NCBI GenBank assembly: GCA_965205955.1
Contig: OZ242192.1
Coordinates: 1,860,001 to 1,924,000 of the forward strand
DNA length: 64,000 nt
DNA from: G965202915 sp965205955
Lineage (GTDB): Bacteria > Pseudomonadota > Gammaproteobacteria > Eutrophobiales > Eutrophobiaceae
Direction: 5' to 3'
Notes under the pieces: model-generated
The model's database searches: none
What the model saw: only the letters and a program-made list of their open reading frames with translations
Told to the model about the DNA's origin: nothing
Made by a program: the position numbers and the translations under genes
Shown: one piece after another, positions 35,325-44,394 of the stretch
How positions within the stretch are numbered: position 1 is the first letter of the stretch
Layout: each line of letters starts with the position of its first letter

Positions 35325-36098
35325 TCAACCCTCATCAGGCGGGCAGCGCTCCTTCATCTCGGAGATAATTTTCCACAGCTGATTGCTCATGCGATAGCCG
35401 GCCTCTATGCGGAATGAATCTCCGGCATTGAAGTCCAGGGTCAAAAACTCTCCGTGACCTGCCAGCGCCACGTCTATCAAGGCAGTGGCAATCTCCTGCT
35501 CCAGCAGGATTTCATAGTGCGTCTCAGTGGACCACGCATGCGAATCACGCTTGATCCCGGTTTCAACCGTGTGCATCGCCTCGCCGCGCGCAACCGTCAG
35601 CACCCCGTCCGCCTGGAAATACGGCGGCAACTCGCGCACCCCGAAAAGACTGCGCACCAAAAGCGGCAGCCAGTCCACTGGGTCCACCACGTTAAGCGCG
35701 CGCGGATCTTCCTCCCAGGGCCGGATCTGCACATACCCACGGATTGGGCTTACACTGTCGATCTCACTCTTGCCCAACGGCCCGGCGCGGCAGACCAGAT
35801 GCAGTGAAGGAAGGATACGGCGACGGTCGGAATCACAAAAAGGCAGACGCATCACCGAGGGCGCGCTCCCGGAACGGCTAACCGTTGAGAACTGCGGATT
35901 CACCCCCAGAAAATACCCTCGCCCGTCACGCGACTTGCTGAAGTAAATCGCATTCGAGGCAGACTCTTGATAGCCGGGGGGACACCCGGCCTGCACCGAC
36001 CCGCAAAAGACCCCCGCCACGCACCCCAGACACCATGCCATTGCGCGCACCATCAGAACTCTCCGGGCCGAAACAAGGCCACAAATCTGCACCCTCAT
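35325..36098 (-). CDS. Secreted hypothetical protein (duplicate A)
   Basis: A 257-residue protein of unknown function. The start chosen is ATG 36098, giving MRVQICGLVSARRVLMVRAM and a hydrophobic signal segment ending SVQAG. A Cys (AGCPPGYQ) sits at the cut site, but the preceding residues are not a good lipobox, so export to the periplasm is more likely than lipidation. I see no known domain. Its duplicate at 37641-38396 is about 90% identical and has small deletions. It is divergent from yaaA, with a 236-bp gap shared by both copies. Confidence 0.6.
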   Translation of the reverse strand: MRVQICGLVSARRVLMVRAMAWCLGCVAGVFCGSVQAGCPPGYQESASNAIYFSKSRDGRGYFLGVNPQFSTVSRSGSAPSVMRLPFCDSDRRRILPSLHLVCRAGPLGKSEIDSVSPIRGYVQIRPWEEDPRALNVVDPVDWLPLLVRSLFGVRELPPYFQADGVLTVARGEAMHTVETGIKRDSHAWSTETHYEILLEQEIATALIDVALAGHGEFLTLDFNAGDSFRIEAGYRMSNQLWKIISEMKERCPPDEG

Positions 36099-36334
36099 CC
36101 CGGCATTATAATCCGATAAAGGACTGTGCGCCAAATCACGTTCACCCCGGCAGGCAGGCCCTTTCCCCGTAGCGGAGAACGATGACGGCCATTTCAGCCT
36201 GCATCTCCGAGGTAAACCGCCTTCATTTGCCACACCGAATGGCTCGCAGTAAAATCAGGATATTGCACTGACAGGATATTTTATTGCGTGTGATAATTCA
36301 TAGTGTCGCCGTTCAACCTGTGATTTAATAAATT

Positions 36335-37105
36335 ATGCTTATCGTCATCTCCCCAGCAAAGACGCTTGACTTTGACACACCGCCGCCGGTGCGGAAGTGC
36401 ACCATGCCGGTGTTTCTCGACGAAGCCCAGGAACTGGTCGGTCGCCTGGGGAAGTTGTCAGCCGGTGAGCTTGCCAAACTGATGGGCGTCAGCAAGAATA
36501 TCGCCGAATTGAATTACCGGCGCTATCGCGAATGGCAACTGCCGTTCACCGCGTCCAACGCGAAGCAGGCGGTGTGGGCCTTTCGCGGCGATGTCTATAC
36601 CGGACTCGAAGCCGATTCCTTCCAATCCAAAGACCTTGAATTTGCGCAAAGGCACCTGCGGATGCTGTCGGGGCTTTACGGCATATTGCGCCCGCTTGAC
36701 CTGATGCAGCCATACCGCCTGGAGATGGGCACCAGGTTTGCGCCCCGCCGTGGCGGAGGCGATCTCTACCAATTCTGGGGCGGCAAAATTACCGAGCGGC
36801 TCAGCCGCGATCTCAAGCGCATGCGCCCCCCGGTGCTGGTTAACCTCGCATCGCAGGAATACTTCAAATCCGTGCGCACGGATGATCTCGGCGCACCGGT
36901 GATCACGCCGGTGTTCAAGGAGTCCAGGAACGGCGCATACAAGGTGATCAGTTTCACCGCCAAGAAAGCGCGCGGCGCAATGAGCCGCTACATCGTGAAA
37001 AACCGGATCAGCGACCCCGCCGATCTCAAACAGTTCAAAGAGGGCGGCTACCGCTACAGCAAGTCATTATCAGACGATGCCAATTGGGTTTTCACACGCG
37101 GCTGA
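36335..37105 (+). CDS. yaaA: Peroxide stress protein YaaA (duplicate A)
   Basis: A 256-residue DUF328/YaaA protein, which limits free iron and DNA damage during hydrogen peroxide stress. Family signatures are MLIVISPAKTLDFD at the N-terminus, FRGDVYTGLEADSF, LRMLSGLYGILRPLDLMQPYRLEMG and YFKSVR near the end. The length is typical. There is no clear ribosome binding site before the ATG. The product differs from the second copy in only two residues (SKNIAEL and FTAKKAR here). Both copies look functional. It lies nine bases before the truncated mpl. Confidence 0.93.
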   Translation: MLIVISPAKTLDFDTPPPVRKCTMPVFLDEAQELVGRLGKLSAGELAKLMGVSKNIAELNYRRYREWQLPFTASNAKQAVWAFRGDVYTGLEADSFQSKDLEFAQRHLRMLSGLYGILRPLDLMQPYRLEMGTRFAPRRGGGDLYQFWGGKITERLSRDLKRMRPPVLVNLASQEYFKSVRTDDLGAPVITPVFKESRNGAYKVISFTAKKARGAMSRYIVKNRISDPADLKQFKEGGYRYSKSLSDDANWVFTRG

Positions 37106-37114
37106 ATCTGCTGT

Positions 37115-37675
37115 ATGCGCATCTACATCGCCGGCATTTGCGGAACTTTCATGGGCGGCCTTGCCCGGATCGCCGCCGAACTCGGGCATGAAGTCGGCGG
37201 CTGCGACCAGGCGGTGTACCCGCCGATGAGCCTCCAGTTGCAAAACGCCGGCATCCAGGTGGATACGGGCTGCAACCCGGCAATCATCGAGCAAGACTGG
37301 GATCGCTTTATAATCGGCAACGCCCTGTCGCGCGGCAATCCGCTGGTCGAGGAGATCCTGCGCCGGCACCGGCCCTTCGTATCCGGGCCGGAATGGCTGG
37401 CACAGGCAGTGCTGGCAAGCAGGCACGTGCTCGCCATCGCGGGCACGCACGGCAAGACTACCACGTCCGCGATGCTCGCGTGGATACTCGAGCAGGCAAA
37501 GCTCTCTCCCGGTTTTCTGATAGGCGGCGTACCGGTAAATTTCGGGATCTCCGCACGCGCCAACGCCTCGCAGCATTTTGTGATCGAAGCCGACGAATAC
37601 GACACGGCATTTTTCGACAAGCGCCCAAAATCAACCCTCATCAGGCAGGACAGCGCTTCTTCATCTCGGAGATAA
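37115..37675 (+). pseudogene. mpl: mpl, truncated copy at the duplication junction
   Basis: The first 172 residues match the complete Mpl at 39413-40762 almost perfectly (MRIYIAGICGTFMGGLARIA..., P-loop GTHGKTTT). After FFDKRPK the frame crosses the duplication junction at 37629/37630 into the antisense of the neighbouring hypothetical gene and stops 15 codons later (STLIRQDSASSSRR). It lacks most of the central ATPase domain and all of the C-terminal ligand-binding domain, so it cannot make an active ligase. Its 3' end overlaps the converging hypothetical gene. Confidence 0.92.
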
Positions 37676-38396
37676 TCCTCCACAACTGATTGCTCATGCG
37701 ATAGCCGGCCTCTATGCGGAATGAATCTCCGGCATTGAAGTCCAGGGTCAAAAATTCTCCGCGACCTGCCAGCGCCACGTCTATCACGGCAGTGGCAATC
37801 TCCTGCTCCAGCAGGATTTCATAGCGCGTCTCAGTGGACCACGCATGCGAATCACGCTTGATCCCGGTTTCAACCGTGTGCATCGCCTCGCCGCGCGCAA
37901 CCGTCAACACCCCGTCCGCCTGGAAATACGGCGGCCCCCCGAAAAGACCGCGCACCAAAAGCAGCAGCCAGTCCACCGGGTCCACCACGTTAAGCGCGCG
38001 CGGATCTTCCTCCCAGGGCCGGATCTGCACATACCCACGGATTGGGCTTACACTATCAAACTCACTATTAGTCAACGGCCCGGCACGGCAAACAAGATGC
38101 AGCGAAGGAAAGGGACGGCTATAGTCGGAATCACAAAAAGGCATACGCATCACCGAGGGCGCGCTCCCGGAACGGCTGACCGTTGAGAACTGCGGATTCA
38201 CCCCCAGAAAATGCCCTCGCCCGTCACCCGACTTGCTGAAATAAATCGCATCCGAGGCAGACTCTTGATGGCCGGGGGGACACCCGGCCTGCACCGGCCC
38301 ACAAAAGACCGCCGCCACGCACCCCAGACACCATGCCATTGCGCGCACTATCAAAACTCTCCGGGCCGAAACAAGGCCACAAATCTGCACCCTCAT
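37641..38396 (-). CDS. Secreted hypothetical protein (duplicate B)
   Basis: A 251-residue paralogue of the protein at 35325-36098, with the same start context (ATG 38396), signal segment and AGCPPG motif. Compared with copy A it lacks a few residues (LFGGPPYF against LFGVRELPPYF) and has about 20 substitutions. It therefore diverges faster than the yaaA and mpl parts of the same duplication. Its 3' end runs over the duplication junction and overlaps the truncated mpl by 35 bases. The function is unknown. Confidence 0.6.
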   Translation of the reverse strand: MRVQICGLVSARRVLIVRAMAWCLGCVAAVFCGPVQAGCPPGHQESASDAIYFSKSGDGRGHFLGVNPQFSTVSRSGSAPSVMRMPFCDSDYSRPFPSLHLVCRAGPLTNSEFDSVSPIRGYVQIRPWEEDPRALNVVDPVDWLLLLVRGLFGGPPYFQADGVLTVARGEAMHTVETGIKRDSHAWSTETRYEILLEQEIATAVIDVALAGRGEFLTLDFNAGDSFRIEAGYRMSNQLWRIISEMKKRCPA

Positions 38397-38632
38397 CCCG
38401 GCATTATAATCCGATAAAGGACTGTGCGCCAAATCACGTTCACCCCGGCAGGCCGGCCCTTTCCCCGTAGCGGAGGACGATGACGGCCATTTCAGCCTGC
38501 ATCTCCGAGGTAAACCGCCTTGATTTGCCACACCGAATGGCTCGCAGTAAAATCAGGATATTGCACTGACAGGATATTTTATTGCGTGTGATAATTCATA
38601 GTGTCGCCGTTCAACCTGTGATTTAATAAATT

Positions 38633-39403
38633 ATGCTTATCGTCATCTCCCCAGCAAAGACGCTTGACTTTGACACACCGCCGCCGGTGCGGAAGTGCAC
38701 CATGCCGGTGTTTCTCGACGAAGCCCAGGAACTGGTCGGCCGCCTGGGGAAGTTGTCAGCCGGCGAGCTTGCCAAACTGATGGGCGTCAGCAAGAAGATC
38801 GCCGAATTGAATTACCGGCGCTATCGCGAATGGCAACTGCCGTTTACCGCGTCCAACGCAAAGCAGGCAGTGTGGGCCTTTCGCGGCGATGTCTATACCG
38901 GACTCGAAGCCGATTCCTTCCAATCCAAAGACCTTGAATTTGCGCAAAGGCACCTGCGGATGCTGTCGGGGCTTTACGGCATATTGCGCCCGCTTGACCT
39001 GATGCAGCCATACCGCCTGGAGATGGGCACCAGGTTTGCGCCCCGCCGTGGCGGAGGCGATCTCTACCAATTCTGGGGCGGCAAAATTACCGAGCGGCTC
39101 AGCCGCGATCTCAAGCGTATGCGCCCCCCGGTGCTGGTTAACCTCGCATCGCAGGAATACTTCAAATCCGTGCGCACGGATGATCTCGGCGCACCGGTGA
39201 TCACGCCGGTGTTCAAGGAGTCCAGAAACGGCGCATACAAGGTGATCAGTTTCGTCGCCAAGAAAGCGCGCGGCGCAATGAGCCGCTACATCGTGAAAAA
39301 CCGGATCAGCGACCCCGCCGATCTCAAACAGTTCAAAGAAGGCGGCTACCGCTACAGCAAGTCATTATCAGACGATGCCAATTGGGTTTTCACACGCGGC
39401 TGA
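38633..39403 (+). CDS. yaaA: Peroxide stress protein YaaA (duplicate B)
   Basis: A 256-residue second copy, complete and nearly identical to the copy at 36335 (SKKIAEL and FVAKKAR distinguish it). It has the same upstream sequence, including the divergent promoter region, so both copies are probably expressed alike. A doubled dose of an iron-protective protein could be useful under oxidative stress, but this is inference. It lies nine bases before the complete mpl gene. Confidence 0.93.
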   Translation: MLIVISPAKTLDFDTPPPVRKCTMPVFLDEAQELVGRLGKLSAGELAKLMGVSKKIAELNYRRYREWQLPFTASNAKQAVWAFRGDVYTGLEADSFQSKDLEFAQRHLRMLSGLYGILRPLDLMQPYRLEMGTRFAPRRGGGDLYQFWGGKITERLSRDLKRMRPPVLVNLASQEYFKSVRTDDLGAPVITPVFKESRNGAYKVISFVAKKARGAMSRYIVKNRISDPADLKQFKEGGYRYSKSLSDDANWVFTRG

Positions 39404-39412
39404 ATCTGCTGT

Positions 39413-40762
39413 ATGCGCATCTACATCGCCGGCATTTGCGGAACTTTCATGGGCGGCCTTGCCCGGATCGCCGCCGAACTCGGGCATGAAGTCGGCGGCT
39501 GCGACCAGGCGGTGTACCCGCCGATGAGCCTCCAGTTGCAAAACGCCGGCATCCAGGTGGATACCGGCTGCAACCCGGCAATCATCGAGCAAGACTGGGA
39601 TCGCTTTATAATCGGCAACGCCCTGTCGCGCGGCAATCCGCTGGTCGAGGAGATCCTGCGCCGGCACCGGCCCTTCGTATCCGGGCCGGAATGGCTGGCA
39701 CAGGCAGTGCTGGCAAGCAGGCACGTGCTCGCCATCGCGGGCACGCACGGCAAGACTACCACGTCCGCGATGCTCGCGTGGATACTCGAGCAGGCAAAGC
39801 TCTCTCCCGGTTTTCTGATAGGCGGCGTATCGGTAAATTTCGGGATCTCCGCACGCGCCAACGCCTCGCAGCATTTTGTGATCGAAGCCGACGAATACGA
39901 CACGGCATTTTTCGACAAGCGCCCAAAATTCATTCACTATCACCCGCAGGTGCTGGTGCTGAACAATCTGGAGTTCGACCACGCCGACATCTACGCCGAT
40001 CTGGACGCAATCGAGCGGCAGTTTCATTTCCTGTTGCGCACCGTGCCGGGTGACGGCGTCGTGCTCTATCCCGCCGGCGATGCCGCCCTGCGCCGGGTAC
40101 TTGACGCGGGCGTGTGGACGCCGTGCGAGACACTCGCCGTGAGCAATAGCGCAGATGATGCCGACTGGTTCGCCGAGCCGCAGGCCGACGGATTCCGCCT
40201 GTTCCACCGGGGGCGCGAACAGGGCACTTGCCGCTGGTCGCTACCGGGCGCGCACAACGTTGCCAACGCGCTGGCCGCCGTCGCTGCCGCCTATCACGCC
40301 GGCGTCGCGGTGCAGACTTCACTGCATGCGCTCGCAGACTTCCGTGGTGTACGCCGCCGGCTTGAAATCAAGGGTGAAGCGGCCGGCGTTGTCATCTATG
40401 ACGATTTCGCCCATCATCCGAGCGCGATCCGGGCAACGCTCGACGCGCTGGCAGACAAGGCCGCAGACGGGCGCGTGCTCGCAGTATTTGAACCGCGCTC
40501 CAATACGATGAAGATGGGGCGTCACAACGAGGAACTGGCACGGGCATTTGCGGCGGCGGACAAGGTATTTTGCTACCGTCCGGCGGATGCCGCCGTGGCC
40601 GGCATACAAGCGCAGGCGGCGCTGTTTGATGACGGCGAGCAATTGCTTGCCGAATTGCGCGGCGAAGTGCGGGCCGGAGACCGCGTCGTGTTCATGTCGA
40701 ACGGCAGCTTTGACGACCTGCCCGCGCGCCTTGTGTGCGCACTCAAGGGGGCGCAGGCGTGA
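39413..40762 (+). CDS. mpl: UDP-N-acetylmuramate:L-alanyl-gamma-D-glutamyl-meso-diaminopimelate ligase
   Basis: A 449-residue Mur ligase of murein recycling. It joins the tripeptide released by AmpD and LdcA to UDP-MurNAc. The N-terminal Rossmann-like domain (MRIYIAGICGTFMGGLA) is followed by the ATPase P-loop GTHGKTTTSAMLAW, the FVIEADEYDTAFFDKRPKF and VLNNLEFDHADIY motifs, and the C-terminal domain with YDDFAHHPSAIRATL and VFEPRSNTMKMG. The length matches the E. coli enzyme (about 457). It overlaps the ABC exporter gene downstream (GTGA). Confidence 0.96.
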   Translation: MRIYIAGICGTFMGGLARIAAELGHEVGGCDQAVYPPMSLQLQNAGIQVDTGCNPAIIEQDWDRFIIGNALSRGNPLVEEILRRHRPFVSGPEWLAQAVLASRHVLAIAGTHGKTTTSAMLAWILEQAKLSPGFLIGGVSVNFGISARANASQHFVIEADEYDTAFFDKRPKFIHYHPQVLVLNNLEFDHADIYADLDAIERQFHFLLRTVPGDGVVLYPAGDAALRRVLDAGVWTPCETLAVSNSADDADWFAEPQADGFRLFHRGREQGTCRWSLPGAHNVANALAAVAAAYHAGVAVQTSLHALADFRGVRRRLEIKGEAAGVVIYDDFAHHPSAIRATLDALADKAADGRVLAVFEPRSNTMKMGRHNEELARAFAAADKVFCYRPADAAVAGIQAQAALFDDGEQLLAELRGEVRAGDRVVFMSNGSFDDLPARLVCALKGAQA

Positions 40763-42549
40763 AGAGCAGTCCGATGCAATCCTACCGGCCACGCTACCTG
40801 CTGTCCCTCGTATTACAGCACCGCCGGCAACTGGTGATCGCCAACCTGATCGCATTTGCCGCAACGATCGCAAGCGTGCCGATACCCTTGCTGATGCCGC
40901 TGCTGGTGGACGAGGTGCTGCTTGATCAGCCCGGCGCCCTGATCGCGCTCATCAGCCCGTTTTTCCCTGAAGGATGGCACGGGCCGATACTCTACGTCAT
41001 GGTCATTCTGATCATCACCCTGATGCTGCGCGTGTCGGGCTGGCTGCTGACCGTGTGGCAGATGCTGCTGTTTTCGCGCATCTCCAAGAGCATCGTGTAC
41101 CGGATCAGGGAGCAACTGTTGTGGTATCTCGGCACCGTGTCGGTATCCGAATTTGAAAGCAGAGACGGCGCCGGCATCAGCGCCCGCCTGGTGACCGATC
41201 TCGAAACGATCGACCAGTTCATGGGCACGGCGATCAGCCGCTTCATCGTGTCGGTGCTGATGATCGCAGCGACTGCCGTCGTGTTGCTGCTGCTGCATTG
41301 GCAACTTGCGCTATTCCTGCTGTTTCTCAATCCGCTGGTGATCTATTTCACAATGGCGATCGGCAAGCGCATCAAAAACCTCAAGAAACAGGAGAACGAG
41401 GCGATCGAGATTTTCCAGCAGGCGGTAGTCGAGACACTGGCCGCGATGCACCAGATCCGCGCCAGCAACCGCGACGAACACTACATCAGCCGCCTTGTGT
41501 CCATGGCGCGCAACATCAAGGAGCGCGCAATCGCCTTCACATGGCGCCGCGACGTCTCGAACCGCCTGTCCTTTCTGGTATTCCTGTTCGGCTTCGACGT
41601 GTTTCGCGCGCTCGGCATGTTCATGGTGCTCTTTTCCGATTTGACGATCGGGCAAATGATCGCGGTATTCGGCTACCTGTGGTTCATGCTCGGACCGATC
41701 CAGGAAGTGCTCAACATGCAGTATTCCTGGTTTGGCGCCAAGGCGGCGCTTGAGCGCGTCAACGGACTGCTGGGGCTGGACCGCGAACCGCATTACCCGG
41801 CGACCTTCAATCCATTCGCCGGGCAGACCTCGGTCACGCTGGAAGTGCGCGAATTGTGCCTGTCCTACGATGACACGGCTGAGGTTCTGAACAAGGTCAG
41901 TCTGCACGTCGGCGCCGGTGAGAAGGTCGCGCTGGTCGGCGCCAGCGGCGGCGGCAAGACCACGTTCGTCCAGACGCTGCTGGGCCTGTACCGCACCAAT
42001 CGCGGCGGCGTTTTCTATAACGGCGTACCGGTCGAGAAGATCGGATTCGAGACGGTGCGCGAAAACGTCGGCTGCGTCCTGCAAACACCATCGCTGTTCA
42101 ACGATACAATACGCGCCAATCTGACGCTGGGACGCGAGGCCGGCGACGATGCGCTGTGGCAGGCGCTCGACATCGTGCAGCTTGCCGACTTCGTACGCGC
42201 CAAACCCGAACAGCTTGACACGCTGGTCGGTCTGCAGGGGGTGAAGCTCTCAGGCGGGCAGCGCCAGCGACTCGCAATCGCCCGCATGCTGCTTGAAGAC
42301 CCCAGTGTCGTGATCCTTGACGAGGCGACGTCGGCGATCGATTCTGAAACCGAAACACTGCTGTATGAAGCGCTGTTCAACCATCTGCAAGACAAGACCA
42401 CACTGATCATCGCGCACCGCCTGAGTGCCGTGAAGCGCGCCGACCGCGTATACGTGTTTGAGTCCGGCCACATCATCGAGCATGGCGCTCATGAAGAATT
42501 GCTGGAAGAGAATGGACTGTATGCGCGGCTTTTTTCGGCGCAGGTGTGA
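40759..42549 (+). CDS. MsbA-like ABC exporter (permease-ATPase fusion)
   Basis: A 596-residue half-transporter. The start chosen is GTG 40759, preceded by AAGGGG and overlapping the mpl stop; ATG 40774 is the alternative. About six membrane segments occupy residues 20-310, followed by the ATPase with Walker A LVGASGGGKTT, Q-loop VLQTPSLFNDT, signature LSGGQRQRLAIARM, Walker B VVILDEATSAID and the H-loop IIAHRLSAV. It acts as a homodimer in the inner membrane. The substrate is unknown; lipid or peptide export is possible. Its last ten codons are duplicated at 45734 as part of the 126-bp direct repeat. Confidence 0.9.
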   Translation: MKSSPMQSYRPRYLLSLVLQHRRQLVIANLIAFAATIASVPIPLLMPLLVDEVLLDQPGALIALISPFFPEGWHGPILYVMVILIITLMLRVSGWLLTVWQMLLFSRISKSIVYRIREQLLWYLGTVSVSEFESRDGAGISARLVTDLETIDQFMGTAISRFIVSVLMIAATAVVLLLLHWQLALFLLFLNPLVIYFTMAIGKRIKNLKKQENEAIEIFQQAVVETLAAMHQIRASNRDEHYISRLVSMARNIKERAIAFTWRRDVSNRLSFLVFLFGFDVFRALGMFMVLFSDLTIGQMIAVFGYLWFMLGPIQEVLNMQYSWFGAKAALERVNGLLGLDREPHYPATFNPFAGQTSVTLEVRELCLSYDDTAEVLNKVSLHVGAGEKVALVGASGGGKTTFVQTLLGLYRTNRGGVFYNGVPVEKIGFETVRENVGCVLQTPSLFNDTIRANLTLGREAGDDALWQALDIVQLADFVRAKPEQLDTLVGLQGVKLSGGQRQRLAIARMLLEDPSVVILDEATSAIDSETETLLYEALFNHLQDKTTLIIAHRLSAVKRADRVYVFESGHIIEHGAHEELLEENGLYARLFSAQV

Positions 42550-42640
42550 TTTGGGGTGTAAGAGTTACCGGGTTATTTGCTGAGGTGGGTAATTTCTTTA
42601 TGTGATGCGACGGTGGCCAGCGCTTTGGCGAAATTGCCCT
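42515..42640. repeat. 126-bp direct repeat, left copy
   Basis: It runs from the last codons of the ABC exporter through the intergenic space into the last ~22 codons of the converging DprA-like gene, where it stops abruptly. The right copy at 45734-45859 has three mismatches in 126 bases. Here the DprA-like part is only a 3' fragment (42573-42640, antisense), and in the right copy the exporter part is only a fragment. The two repeats frame the kinase-TPR insert. Confidence 0.93.
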
Positions 42641-42869
42641 CCTTTACTAAACATAGCGTGATTGAGGGCGGTAATACTTATTGCCAACTATGTAGCAGAT
42701 GCTGGGTAGGTCGTCGCAGAAAACTGCCAGCTTTCTTGAAAGCAAAGAATCTTAAAGTAAAAAATTTAAGCCTGTAGAGACTGCTTTGGATTCTACAATA
42801 GGCATAAATTTTAATGAGCTAAATAAATATAGCGCCATTTGTCAAGAATACTTTTCAGAAGATTTCCTA
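42641..42869. other. Junction region left of the TPR-like gene
   Basis: 229 AT-rich bases between the left direct repeat and the 3' end of the TPR-like gene. Short open frames here have no ribosome binding sites or recognisable motifs. I see no convincing gene and no strong terminator. Confidence 0.5.
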
Positions 42870-44393
42870 TTAATTAGCACTTCTATTTTTTTTGCTTGCC
42901 ACCATAAGTTTTTCCTGAAGCAAATAGCGTATGGGATCTTTTATTTTTTGAAGTTCTCCAATCGCAATGGATATTGCGGCATTTGCTTCCGAGCTTTTTA
43001 GTTTTAATTCCTCCAACGCATAGAATGCTGAAGCCAATGCGAGAACTTCTTCATTTTTCAATCGCCTCGCCTTGCCAAATGCACAAGAGTACAACTTTCT
43101 TCCCAGGTTAGGGTTTCCTTTTCGGAATTCCATGAATCCGTGTGTTGATTGTAAAATTACTGCATTGATATCTGATATTTTCGAGCGCTTAATTTTCTTT
43201 AACGTTTCTTCCGCTTCTGCAATATCACCACTATTAATCTTGGCGAACGCCAAGTTATTCAAAAGTGTGAAGTCTGTTGGGTTTGCAATGAGTCCCTGTT
43301 CTGCGAAAGATTGACTCATAGAATAATCTTCAAGAGCGACAGCAGCTACATACGAACCTAGAGTCCCTGGCCAACTGGAGAATGGTTGGTCAAACTGCCA
43401 ATGATTTGCATTTTTAACTACATCTTGCCATTTTTCATTCTCATAGTAATTGAGGGCACATGCTTCAAAAGTATTGGGACGGCTTAAATGACGAACTTCA
43501 ACCAGCTTCGGCCAGCGATGTTCTTTAGCAGCCCAAACTGCTTGAGCAATACTGTTTTCTGTAGGGTCGCCCAAAGACTGTTTAAATATCTTCTTGGATT
43601 TTTTTATATTACCAGCATTTAGCTCTAGTGTGGCTACAGCTGATGCAAGTTCACTTACATATACCGGCGGGAATTTTCCATCTGATAGGACGCGCCTTGC
43701 AGATTTGACAAACCTTGGGGTTTTACCTGCAGCATTACTTGTAGCAATCTCTGCCGCCAATAACCAAGGATCATGCTTCGTTCTTGCCGACCGAGAAATG
43801 ACATCGTGCGCTCGCCCTGCATCATCAAGATGTATCCAAAGTCGGCTGGCTGACCGCAAGACAAAACGATTATCGCAAGCAAGCTGATAGGCGACGGTCA
43901 TACACTTCGCGGCATGCTCTCCGATTCCGAGTGTGGCATAAACACGCGAAAGCTCTACCCAAGTAATTGGATCTCTAGGTTCTATGTGCAGAAGATCGCG
44001 AAATGTTTTAACTTGTGCCCGGAGTTTCTCTTTAGTTATTTCTTCAGGATGTACAATTTGTGATGCAGGTCTCTGATGGCGCCTAAGCGCTTCGTTAGCA
44101 AGTTCTCTTACCAAACTTGATAGGTTTAAATCATTTTGTAGCAGGAAATTAACAGCATCTGTTACCTCATTTTCTCTCCCGAGTGTCAGCGCAGCACCGA
44201 CAACATCAGCCGCATAAGCAATAGTTCGATGTTTTCTCCAGCCTGCGATTTTAGACAATAGGAAATCATGCGTTATTTTCTGATGCTTTTGGAATGGTGA
44301 TGAAAAATCAAGCTCTCTATACTGTAATGTCGCTTCGAAAGTTCTCCAGCGAGGTATTACATTACGGTTTTTGTCTAAGTTAACGCCAGACAT
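42870..44393 (-). CDS. TPR-like helical protein partnered with a kinase
   Basis: A 507-residue, all-helical protein. The middle and C-terminal parts show degenerate TPR/SEL-type repeats (ITWVELSRVYATLGIGEHAAKC, FTLLNNLAFAKINSGDIAEAEETLKKI, LALASAFYALEELKL). No enzyme motif, signal peptide or membrane segment is seen. The start ATG is one base after the kinase stop (TAACATG), so the two are translated as a pair. It is probably the substrate, scaffold or effector partner of the kinase. The base composition is lower in GC than the genes to the left, which fits acquisition from elsewhere. I do not recognise the family. Confidence 0.6.
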   Translation of the reverse strand: MSGVNLDKNRNVIPRWRTFEATLQYRELDFSSPFQKHQKITHDFLLSKIAGWRKHRTIAYAADVVGAALTLGRENEVTDAVNFLLQNDLNLSSLVRELANEALRRHQRPASQIVHPEEITKEKLRAQVKTFRDLLHIEPRDPITWVELSRVYATLGIGEHAAKCMTVAYQLACDNRFVLRSASRLWIHLDDAGRAHDVISRSARTKHDPWLLAAEIATSNAAGKTPRFVKSARRVLSDGKFPPVYVSELASAVATLELNAGNIKKSKKIFKQSLGDPTENSIAQAVWAAKEHRWPKLVEVRHLSRPNTFEACALNYYENEKWQDVVKNANHWQFDQPFSSWPGTLGSYVAAVALEDYSMSQSFAEQGLIANPTDFTLLNNLAFAKINSGDIAEAEETLKKIKRSKISDINAVILQSTHGFMEFRKGNPNLGRKLYSCAFGKARRLKNEEVLALASAFYALEELKLKSSEANAAISIAIGELQKIKDPIRYLLQEKLMVASKKNRSAN

Positions 44394-44394
44394 G

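Larger units (their letters stand above)
35324..37629. repeat. Tandem duplication, unit 1 (~2.3 kb)
   Basis: This unit contains the 3' end to start of the secreted hypothetical gene (minus), yaaA (plus) and the 5' ~510 bases of mpl (plus). The same order and sequence follow at 37630 onward. The offset between units is 2306 bases at the start and 2298 after small indels in the hypothetical gene. yaaA and mpl parts are almost identical; the hypothetical gene has drifted more. The junction joins GCGCCCAAAA of mpl to ATCAACCCTCATCAGG. Confidence 0.92.
37630..39927. repeat. Tandem duplication, unit 2
   Basis: The second copy of the 2.3-kb unit. It ends inside the complete mpl, at the position where the first copy is broken. 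Unit 1 begins right after a non-duplicated region and unit 2 continues into intact mpl, so this is a simple direct tandem duplication. Scattered base changes between the units argue against an assembly error. Confidence 0.92.

Noticed and set aside
36335..40762. Assembly duplication as the cause of the second yaaA/mpl
   Set aside because: Scattered base differences and indels between the units, and a defined junction inside mpl, point to a real and not very recent duplication, though read support should be checked.
42577..43001. Small plus-strand frames after the ABC exporter
   Set aside because: One is inside the 126-bp repeat and antisense to the DprA-like end, and the others are AT-rich without a ribosome binding site.
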